From: JAWLCA01 sp050485905
GTDB lineage: Bacteria; Pseudomonadota; Alphaproteobacteria; Rhodobacterales; Rhodobacteraceae
DNA: 18,622 nt
Direction of reading: 5' to 3'
Assembly: GCA_050485905.1 (NCBI GenBank)
Contig: JBJHCH010000075.1
Location: forward strand, 1-18,622
Made by a program: the position numbers and the translations under genes. The first letter of the stretch is position 1. Each line of letters starts with the position of its first letter. Below the pieces are notes generated by a model, which was given only the letters and a program-made list of their open reading frames with translations, was not told the DNA's origin and searched no databases. This document shows positions 12,986 to 18,622 of the stretch, piece by piece.

Positions 12986-14341
12986 ATGACCGTCTTTGTC
13001 CCGCCGACCGTCGCGCCGCCGCAAAAGGTGATGGGGATGCTGTCCAGTTGGCGGGCGGTGCGGCGCAATGTGCTGAGCGTGCTGCCGGCGATCACCTTTC
13101 GCCAGCCGATCCTGACCGGCACCACCGGCCCGGCGCGCTGGCACATGGTTCAGGGGCCAGAGGGGATGCGGCGGATTTTCCTAGACAATGTAGACAATTA
13201 CCCGAAATCCATCGTGATGATCCGGATGCTGCGCCCGGCGGTGGGTGACAGCCTGTTCACATCGGAAGGGGCGCAATGGCGCTGGCAGCGCCGGGCCATC
13301 GCACCCGTTTTCACCGCCCGCAACGTCCGCGAACTGGCACCGATGATGACCCGCACAGCCGACCGTGCGAGCCAGCGGCTGGAGGGCGCGGCGGGGCCGG
13401 TGGAACTGGTGCGAGAGATGCTGTCGGCCACGTTCGACGTGATCTGCGAGGTGGCGCTGTCGGGGCGCGATCATTTCGATGCCGAGGCTTACGGCGCCGC
13501 GATCACGCGCTATTTCCTGACCGTCGGCCGCGCCTCGCTGCTGGATTTTCTTGAGGTTCCTCCGTGGGTTCCGCGGCCGGGAGAGGTGCTGGGACGCGGC
13601 GCGGTGACGACGATGCACCGGATGGTGGCGGCGGCGATCCGTGACCGGCAGCGGCAGGGGGCGGGGGCGGCGGATGATCTCTTGGACCACATGATCGCCG
13701 CCCGCGACCCCGAAACGGGGCGGCGGATGAGCGACACGGATCTGCTGCACAACATGCAGTTCTTCATCGTCGCGGGGCATGAGACGACGGCGCTGGCGCT
13801 GTCCTGGGCCTTGTTTTTGCTAGCCAACGACCAGGACGCGCAGGACCGCGCGGCGGAGGAGGCGCGGGCCGCGCTGGGGGATCGCGCGGCGGGGGCGGCG
13901 GATCTGGCGGCCATGCCGTATGTCGAGCAGGTGCTGCAGGAGACGATGCGGCTTTACCCGCCGGTCGGGTTGCTGGCCCGGAACGTGCTGGAGCCGGACC
14001 GGCTCTATGACCGCGAGATAAAGCCTAACGATACGGTTTTCCTGAACATTTTCGCCATGCATCGGCACGAGTTGCTGTGGGAAGCGCCCGATGCCTTCGA
14101 CCCCGATCACTTCGCCCCCGACCGCGCGGCGGGGCGCGACAAGTTCGCCCATGTGCCCTTCGGCGCCGGGCCGCGGATCTGCGTCGGCGCCAATTTCGCG
14201 ATGATGCAGGCGCAGATCATCCTGTCCACGCTGCTGTCGCGCTACCGCTTTCTGCCGGGCGGAGAGGCGCCGCTGCCGGTGATGCAGATGACCATTCGGC
14301 CGGAACCGGGGGTGACCTTGCGGGTCGAAAAGCGGGGCTGA
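12986..14341 (+). CDS. Cytochrome P450
   Basis: A soluble bacterial P450 monooxygenase of 451 aa without a membrane anchor. The I-helix oxygen-activation motif is AGHETT (263-268). The K-helix ExxR is ETMR (319-322). The heme loop is FGAGPRICVG beginning at 392, with Cys399 as the iron ligand. The C-helix WRWQRRAIAPVF supplies the heme-propionate-binding Trp and Arg. FGAGPRxC with long loops resembles the CYP4/CYP102-like group more than camphor-hydroxylase types. The substrate is unknown. No ferredoxin or ferredoxin reductase gene is nearby, so electrons must come from elsewhere. AGGAG lies 4 nt before the ATG, and a candidate promoter is just upstream. It ends facing the FAD oxidoreductase gene across the palindromic repeat region. 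Confidence 0.96.
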   Translation: MTVFVPPTVAPPQKVMGMLSSWRAVRRNVLSVLPAITFRQPILTGTTGPARWHMVQGPEGMRRIFLDNVDNYPKSIVMIRMLRPAVGDSLFTSEGAQWRWQRRAIAPVFTARNVRELAPMMTRTADRASQRLEGAAGPVELVREMLSATFDVICEVALSGRDHFDAEAYGAAITRYFLTVGRASLLDFLEVPPWVPRPGEVLGRGAVTTMHRMVAAAIRDRQRQGAGAADDLLDHMIAARDPETGRRMSDTDLLHNMQFFIVAGHETTALALSWALFLLANDQDAQDRAAEEARAALGDRAAGAADLAAMPYVEQVLQETMRLYPPVGLLARNVLEPDRLYDREIKPNDTVFLNIFAMHRHELLWEAPDAFDPDHFAPDRAAGRDKFAHVPFGAGPRICVGANFAMMQAQIILSTLLSRYRFLPGGEAPLPVMQMTIRPEPGVTLRVEKRG

Positions 14342-14353
14342 ATCCGGGCAATA

Positions 14354-14438
14354 TTGTATCCAAGCGTATACACGCGGATCCAAGCGTATACAAAAATAGT
14401 GTCGAGTCTTGTATCCAAGCGTATACGCTTGGATACAA
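14354..14438. repeat. Palindromic repeat cluster: four copies of a 14-bp unit, two forming a perfect 30-bp palindrome
   Basis: The unit ATCCAAGCGTATAC occurs exactly at 14358-14371, 14378-14391 and 14413-14426, and inverted at 14421-14434. The last two overlap on GTATAC and, with flanking TTGT/ACAA, make a perfect palindrome from 14409 to 14438 (centre between 14423 and 14424). The first copy also carries the TTGT flank; the second has GCGG instead. The cluster lies between the convergent 3' ends of the P450 and FAD oxidoreductase genes and is clearly more A+T-rich than its surroundings. No U-tract follows directly on either strand. Confidence 0.9.
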
Positions 14439-14502
14439 TCCGGCGTTTTCGCGGATGTTCGCGCGGCCCGCAGGCGGGCGGAATCAGGCCCCGCGCCGGG
14501 GG

Positions 14503-15909
14503 TCAGGGGAGCAGTTTTCCGGGGTTCAGGATGCCCGCCGGGTCGAGCGCTGCCTTGATCGCGCGCATCGCGTCCAGCGCGACCGGATCCTTGCGCCGGG
14601 CCATGGTCGGGCGCTTGGTCAGGCCGATGCCGTGTTCGGCGGAAAAACTGCCGCCGAGGTCGGCCACCACATCCTCCACCGCCTCTCGGATCCGGTCCAT
14701 CAGGGCGGCGTCGTCGGCGGTGGGGAAGACGGTGAAATGCAGGTTGCCGTCGCCCAGATGCGCGACCGTCAGGGTGTCGGCGCGGGCGTCGAGGGTTTCT
14801 AGGCGCGCATGGATGCGGGTCAGGAACGCCTCGGCCCGGTCCAGCGGCACGGCCACGTCGCTGTCGACCAGCGGCTGGCGGTTCAGGGTGATCTCTGCCG
14901 ATGCCTCTCGCCGCGCCCAGATCTCGGCCCGCTGCGCCTCGGACCTTGCCACGACGGCGTCGAGCACGCGGCCATTGTCCATCAGTTCCGCCAAGATTGT
15001 TTCCATATGCGCGACAATCGGGATAGTTCCGTCGGGCAGCGGGTCGGTGTCGCGCGGGGCGGTGGCGGCGACCTCTACCATGATGTTGACCTCGTGCCGG
15101 TCGGCAAAGGGCGGGCGGGTTTCCGGCTTCACGGCCAGCAGCCGGTCGATATAGGCGCCGGGCATGTATTCGAATGCCTCCACCGCGCCGCCGGTTTCCA
15201 GTTGCAGCCGGTTCAGCAGGTCGAGCGCGTCGGACAGGCCCGGCACGGCGACCATGGCGGTGGCATAGGCGCGCGGGCGCGGCACCAGTTTCAGCACGGC
15301 GGCGGTGATGACGGCCAGCGTGCCCTCGGACCCGATCAGCAGGTCGCGCAGGTCGTAGCCGGAGTTGTCCTTGTGCAGCGCCGACATCAGGTCGATCACC
15401 CGGCCATCGGCCAGCACCGCCTCCAGCCCCAGGCAGAGCGCGCGGGCATTGCCGTAGCGCAGCACGTTGGACCCGCCCGCATTGGTGGCGAGGATGCCGC
15501 CGATCATTGCAGAGCCGCGGGCGCCGAAGGTGACGGGGAAGGCGAGGTCGTGGGCGGCAGAGGCGGCGTGCAGGGCGGAGAGGACGACGCCAGCCTCTAC
15601 CACCGCCAGCCGGGCGCCGGGGCGGATCTCGCGGATGCGGTTCATCCGTTCGAGCGAGAGCATCACCGCGCCCTCTGCCATCGTGCCGCCGGCAAGGCCG
15701 GTGTTGCCGGAGACGGGGACGACGGCGACCCCGGCGGCGGCGGCGGCGCGCAGGGTGGCGGCGACCTGATCGGTGCTGGCGGGGCGGGCGACGGCCAGCG
15801 GCTGCCAGCGGTATTTCCCGGTCCATTCATGGCCGCGCGCGGCGGCGTCGGCGCCGGTCAGCACATGGGCCGGGCCAAGGATGTCGCGCAAGGTGTCGAG
15901 CAGGTTCAT
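14503..15909 (-). CDS. FAD-linked oxidoreductase, GlcD / D-2-hydroxyglutarate dehydrogenase family
   Basis: A cytoplasmic 468-aa flavoprotein that probably oxidises a D-2-hydroxy acid (D-lactate, glycolate or D-2-hydroxyglutarate). The N-terminal PCMH-type FAD domain shows VVPVSGNTGLAGGTM, then GSAMIGGILATNAGGSNVLR, then LRDLLIGSEGTLAVIT. The C-terminal FAD-oxidase domain has HLGDGNLHF (384-392), whose histidines bind the metal and substrate, and AEHGIG (424-429). It ends with DPAGILNPGKLLP. There is no iron-sulfur domain and no neighbouring glcE/glcF, so it is a stand-alone enzyme of the D2HGDH type rather than glycolate oxidase. ATG at 15909 fits the family N-terminus and has a GGGGG run 6 nt upstream; the open frame upstream to 16185 is not needed. 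It is read toward the P450 gene. Confidence 0.93.
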   Translation of the reverse strand: MNLLDTLRDILGPAHVLTGADAAARGHEWTGKYRWQPLAVARPASTDQVAATLRAAAAAGVAVVPVSGNTGLAGGTMAEGAVMLSLERMNRIREIRPGARLAVVEAGVVLSALHAASAAHDLAFPVTFGARGSAMIGGILATNAGGSNVLRYGNARALCLGLEAVLADGRVIDLMSALHKDNSGYDLRDLLIGSEGTLAVITAAVLKLVPRPRAYATAMVAVPGLSDALDLLNRLQLETGGAVEAFEYMPGAYIDRLLAVKPETRPPFADRHEVNIMVEVAATAPRDTDPLPDGTIPIVAHMETILAELMDNGRVLDAVVARSEAQRAEIWARREASAEITLNRQPLVDSDVAVPLDRAEAFLTRIHARLETLDARADTLTVAHLGDGNLHFTVFPTADDAALMDRIREAVEDVVADLGGSFSAEHGIGLTKRPTMARRKDPVALDAMRAIKAALDPAGILNPGKLLP

Positions 15910-16029
15910 GGTCTGGCCCCCGGTGTGTCGTGGCCCAGTCTTGGCGGATGTGCGGGGCGGATGCCAGAGGGGGTGAGGGGGCGCGTCGAGGGCGGGCAAC
16001 CCGGAAGGGTAAATCAGGGCTTCTTTTTC

Positions 16030-16140
16030 CCCGTCGCGCCAGCGACGGGAACGCGCCCGCCCGCCCCCCAGGCGGGCGCGTTCCGCGCCCACCTCGGTCG
16101 GCCGCGCCCCCGTCTGCGAGGTGTCGTGCCTGTTCCCGTC
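16030..16140. repeat. GC-rich hairpin cluster between esterase and FAD oxidoreductase genes
   Basis: Three dyads are packed here. CCCGTCGC (16030-16037) pairs with GCGACGGG (16042-16049). A perfect 14-bp stem joins 16048-16061 to 16071-16084 with a 9-nt loop. CACCTCG (16090-16096) pairs with CGAGGTG (16117-16123). GACGGGAAC (16044-16052) can alternatively pair with GTTCCCGTC (16132-16140), which overlaps the esterase stop codon. On the minus strand these follow the esterase gene directly. They may end transcription or protect mRNA, but no U-tract is present. Bases 15910-16029 hold nothing else I can name. Confidence 0.7.
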
Positions 16141-16780
16141 AGTCCGCGTTCGCACGCTCCAGCAGTTCCTCCACCACCGGCCCAAGCGCCTCGACGATGG
16201 CCGCCACTCCGGCGGCGTTGGGGTGGATGTGGTCGTCCTGCATCAGCTCGGCGAAGCTGAGCCCAGCGTCGGCCTTTTCCGACATCGGTTGCAGCAGGTC
16301 GGGGAAATGCAGGGCGCCGTATTCCGAGGCGAGGTCTGGATACATCGCCTCGAACGCCTGCTTGAAATCGGGGCCGTAGTTGCCGGGCGCGGGCAGGCCG
16401 ACCAGCAGGACCGGGATACCCTGCGCCTGCGCCGCCTGCATTATGCCATCCAGATTGGCGCGGCTGCTGGCCGGGTCGATGCCGCGCAGCAGGTCGTTGC
16501 CGCCCAGCGCCACCATCAGCGCATCGGCCCCGTCCTGCAAAGACCACTCCACCCGCGCCAGCCCGCCCGCCGTGGTGTCGCCCGAGACGCCCGCGTTGAT
16601 CACATTGACGTCATGGCCCCGCGCCGCCAGCCAGTCGGACAGTTGCGGCACCAGCCCCTGCCCTTGCGGCAGGCCATAGCCCTGGGTCAGACTGTCGCCC
16701 AGCGCCACCAGTGTCAGCGGCTCGGCCGCGGCGACGGAAGCGCCGCCCAGCGCCGTTGACAGCAGGAGCGTCAGCGCCAT
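16139..16780 (-). CDS. tesA: TesA-like SGNH-family esterase/thioesterase (arylesterase)
   Basis: A secreted lipase/esterase of the GDSL type; the E. coli counterpart TesA is a periplasmic thioesterase/lysophospholipase. Block I is ALGDSLTQGYGLPQ with the nucleophile Ser. The block II glycine lies in NAGVSGDTTAGG. Block III is GGNDLLRG (Asn). Block V is DDHIHPNAAG, with the catalytic Asp and His. From ATG at 16780 the product is 213 aa with signal core LTLLLSTALGGASVAAAEP but no positive n-region, which is unusual. In-frame TTG at 16819 or ATG at 16849 would add an arginine-containing n-region; ATG at 16849 overlaps the start codon of the divergent ABC gene. The divergent YbbA/YbbP pair repeats the arrangement seen in E. 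coli. Confidence 0.9.
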   Translation of the reverse strand: MALTLLLSTALGGASVAAAEPLTLVALGDSLTQGYGLPQGQGLVPQLSDWLAARGHDVNVINAGVSGDTTAGGLARVEWSLQDGADALMVALGGNDLLRGIDPASSRANLDGIMQAAQAQGIPVLLVGLPAPGNYGPDFKQAFEAMYPDLASEYGALHFPDLLQPMSEKADAGLSFAELMQDDHIHPNAAGVAAIVEALGPVVEELLERANAD

Positions 16781-16847
16781 GCTGCGGTTGCGAAGCGCGC
16801 GGAGTGCCCCATATCCCAAAGGGACGAGTGAACGAAGGACCGACGCC

Positions 16848-17543
16848 ATGACCGAGCCGACCCTGTTCCTGCGGGACGTGGACCTGACCCTGCAGGGCAA
16901 TGCCGGGCCGGTGGAGATACTGAAGGGCATCACGCTGACGGTGGGCAAGGGCGAAACCCTTGGGCTGGTCGGTCCGAGCGGGTCTGGCAAGTCGTCTCTC
17001 CTCATGCTGATGGGCGGTCTGGAACGCGCCACGCGGGGCGAGGTGCGCGCGCTCGGCCACGACCTGACGGCGATGGACGAGGATGCGCTGGCCCGCTTCC
17101 GCAGGGGGAATATGGGGGTGGTGTTCCAGTCCTTCCACCTGATCCCGACGATGACGGCGCTGGAAAACGTGGCAACCCCGCTGGAACTGGCCGGGCATGG
17201 CGATGCGTTCGACCGGGCCGAGGCGGAATTGCGCGCGGTGGGGCTGGGCGACCGGATCGACCATTATCCCAGCCAGATGTCGGGCGGCGAGCAGCAGCGC
17301 GTGGCGCTGGCCCGCGCAGCCGCGCCCCGCCCGGCGATCCTGCTGGCGGATGAGCCGACGGGCAATCTGGACGGCGCGAACGGGCAGGCGATCATGGACA
17401 TGCTGTTCGGCCTGCGCGACCGGCACGGGGCGACGCTGATCCTTGTGACGCACGCGCTGGATCTGGCGGCGCGCTGCGACCGGGTGGTGCGGCTGAACGA
17501 CGGACGGATCGAGGCCGACGAGATGAAGGCGGCGGCCGAATGA
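16848..17543 (+). CDS. ybbA: ABC transporter ATP-binding protein, YbbA/LolD/MacB type
   Basis: The 231-aa ATPase partner of the permease that follows. All nucleotide-binding motifs are present: Walker A GPSGSGKSS, the Q-loop in VVFQSFHLIPTMTALENV, the signature SGGEQQRVALARA, Walker B ILLADEPTGNLD and the switch histidine in LVTHAL. The ENV and EPTGNLD forms are characteristic of the MacB/LolD/FtsE-like (type VII) group, which couples ATP hydrolysis to periplasmic movements rather than membrane translocation. ATG at 16848 has AAGGA 8 nt upstream; an upstream extension to 16779 is not needed. Its stop overlaps the permease start as ATGA, so translation is coupled. The divergent TesA-like gene supports the YbbA assignment. 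The physiological substrate of YbbAP is not firmly known. Confidence 0.95.
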   Translation: MTEPTLFLRDVDLTLQGNAGPVEILKGITLTVGKGETLGLVGPSGSGKSSLLMLMGGLERATRGEVRALGHDLTAMDEDALARFRRGNMGVVFQSFHLIPTMTALENVATPLELAGHGDAFDRAEAELRAVGLGDRIDHYPSQMSGGEQQRVALARAAAPRPAILLADEPTGNLDGANGQAIMDMLFGLRDRHGATLILVTHALDLAARCDRVVRLNDGRIEADEMKAAAE

Positions 17544-18622
17544 GCCTGGCGCTGGCGGGACGGATCGCGCGGCGAGAGTTGCGCGGGGGGCTGCGGGGAT
17601 TCCGGGTGTTCCTGGCCTGCCTCGCGCTGGGGGTGGCGGCGATCGCCGCCGTGGGCACGGTGCGCGCCAGTATCGAGGCGGGGCTGCGCGAGCAGGGCGC
17701 GGTGCTGCTGGGCGGCGATGCGTCGATGAGCTTCACCTACCGGTTCGCCAGCGACGAGGAACGGGCGTGGATGGAGGCGAATGCGGCCGCCGTGTCCGAG
17801 ATCGTGGATTTCCGGTCGATGGCCGTGGTCGGCGAAGGCGAGAGCGTGGATCGCACGCTGACCCAGGTGAAGGGCGTGGACAGCGCCTATCCGCTGCTGG
17901 GCGAGGTGGGGCTGGACCCGGCGATGCCGATTGCCGAGGCGCTGGCGGGTGAAGGCGGCCTGCCCGGCGCGGTGATGGAGCGGGTGCTGATCGACCGGCT
18001 GGGGCTGGCGCCGGGCGACACCTTCCGGCTGGGGGTGCAGGAGTTCCGGCTGATGGCGGCGCTGGTGGCGGAGCCGGATGCCAGCGTGGGCGGGGTGGCC
18101 GGATTCGCGCCGAACACGCTGGTGGCGACACCGGCGCTGGCGAATTCGGAACTGCTCGGCCCCGGCACGCTGTTCGACAGCCGCTATCGGCTGCTGCTGG
18201 CCGATGGCGCGGATCTGGGCGCGCTGCGGGCCGAGGCGGTGGCGCTGTTCCGCGACACCGGCCTGCGCTGGCAGGACCGGACGCGGGGCGCGCCGGGGGT
18301 GGACCGCTTCGTGGACCGGGTGGGGTCGTTCCTGGTGCTGGTGGGGCTGGCGGGGCTGGCTGTCGGGGGCGTGGGCGTCTCTGCCGCCGTGCGGGCCTAT
18401 CTGGAGGGCAAGACCGGGGTGATCGCCACGCTGAAGACCGTGGGCGCCGAGGGGCGGGTGATCTTCATGGTCTATTTCCTGCAGATCGGCGCGCTGACCG
18501 CGCTGGGTGTCACGCTGGGGCTGGCGCTGGGGGCCGGGCTGGTGCTGGCGCTGGCGCCGGTGATCGAGGCGCGGCTGCCGATCCCGGCGGCGTTCGGCCT
18601 TTACCCTGCGCCGCTGCTGGAG
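17540..18622 (+). CDS. ybbP: ABC transporter permease, FtsX/MacB-like (YbbP type), truncated by window end
   Basis: The first 361 residues of a large inner-membrane permease. One membrane segment is at about 21-43 (FRVFLACLALGVAAIAAVGT). A long periplasmic MacB-core-like domain follows (about 45-255), and then two hydrophobic segments at about 258-282 and 307-335 that start the FtsX domain, with the cytoplasmic AYLEGKTGVIATLKTVGAEG loop between them. In that loop, KTGVIATLKTVGA is the typical ATPase-coupling region. YbbP proteins are about 800 aa with two such halves, so more than half should lie beyond the window. The ATG overlaps the stop of the ATPase gene by four bases. The DNA here is strikingly G-rich on the coding strand, mostly from GCG/CTG/GGC codons. 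Confidence 0.93.
   Translation, partial: MSLALAGRIARRELRGGLRGFRVFLACLALGVAAIAAVGTVRASIEAGLREQGAVLLGGDASMSFTYRFASDEERAWMEANAAAVSEIVDFRSMAVVGEGESVDRTLTQVKGVDSAYPLLGEVGLDPAMPIAEALAGEGGLPGAVMERVLIDRLGLAPGDTFRLGVQEFRLMAALVAEPDASVGGVAGFAPNTLVATPALANSELLGPGTLFDSRYRLLLADGADLGALRAEAVALFRDTGLRWQDRTRGAPGVDRFVDRVGSFLVLVGLAGLAVGGVGVSAAVRAYLEGKTGVIATLKTVGAEGRVIFMVYFLQIGALTALGVTLGLALGAGLVLALAPVIEARLPIPAAFGLYPAPLLE

Noticed and set aside
14354..14438. Insertion-sequence end or CRISPR remnant
   Set aside because: No transposase fragment, no target duplication that I can see, and repeat spacing is irregular (20 and 35 bp).
13820..15826. A 668-codon open frame on the minus strand across the P450 and FAD oxidoreductase genes
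   Set aside because: It is an arginine/proline/glycine-rich frame in the shadow of two well-motivated genes, with no recognisable domain. Long spurious frames are common at this GC content.
14809..16260. A 483-codon plus-strand frame opposite the FAD oxidoreductase
   Set aside because: Composition is biased (Gly, His, Gln, Arg) and no domain is visible; the opposite frame encodes a complete flavoprotein.
16014..16547. A 177-codon minus-strand frame overlapping the esterase in another phase and ending in a lysine-rich tail
   Set aside because: Arg/Gly/Pro-rich with no homology that I recognise. Its end falls in the hairpin cluster, and the overlapping esterase frame carries all catalytic blocks.

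Overview
The window is GC-rich (roughly two thirds G+C by eye), gene-dense DNA whose gene content fits a Rhodobacterales alphaproteobacterium (Rhodobacter/Roseobacter type). The pointers are clpS followed by an RsmC-type methyltransferase, divergent hemE/hemC, and a TesA-like esterase divergent from a YbbA/YbbP-type ABC transporter. The taxon is inferred from gene content and style, not from a marker gene. Seventeen protein genes are supported; two are cut by the window edges (the D,D-carboxypeptidase on the left, the ABC permease on the right). I see no rRNA, tRNA, insertion sequence, prophage or CRISPR array. No gene-free stretch exceeds 300 bases; the longest are about 210-230 bases (5821-6032, 12775-12985, 15910-16138).

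Layout. 1-2109 (minus): a D-Ala-D-Ala carboxypeptidase and a HAD phosphatase. 2221-4443 (plus): clpS, an rsmC-like rRNA methyltransferase and a short-chain dehydrogenase without the usual catalytic lysine. 4445-4822 (minus): a small lipoprotein, divergent from hemF (4936-5820, plus). 5821-6032: two clusters of 11-bp tandem repeats followed by hairpins. 6033-8571 (minus): a gene row reading from an Lrp/AsnC regulator through a glycerophosphodiesterase to a secreted cytochrome c/beta-propeller protein. 8644-9231 (plus): a LysE-family exporter, divergent from the Lrp gene. 9244-11141 (minus): a MipA/OmpV outer-membrane protein and hemE. 11248-12189 (plus): hemC, ending at a strong hairpin terminator. 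12334-12774 (minus): a one-pass membrane protein with 9-residue repeats. 12986-14341 (plus): a cytochrome P450, facing a GlcD/D2HGDH-type FAD oxidoreductase (14503-15909, minus) across an intergenic region with a perfect 30-bp palindrome and extra copies of its half unit. 16139-16780 (minus): a TesA-like SGNH hydrolase, divergent from the ABC transporter genes (16848 to the end, plus).

Functionally this is mostly chromosomal core: tetrapyrrole synthesis (hemC, hemE and hemF cover three steps between porphobilinogen and protoporphyrinogen), N-degron adaptor, ribosome modification, cell wall maturation and lipid-related hydrolysis. I did not find a defence island, biosynthetic cluster or other clear new multi-gene system. 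The most unusual signals are non-coding: the palindrome cluster at 14354-14438, the helically phased 11-bp repeats at 5829-5975, and the dyad symmetry between hemE and hemC, which matches the published CrtJ/PpsR consensus form. Among proteins, the lysine-less SDR and the cytochrome/propeller fusion deserve a second look.
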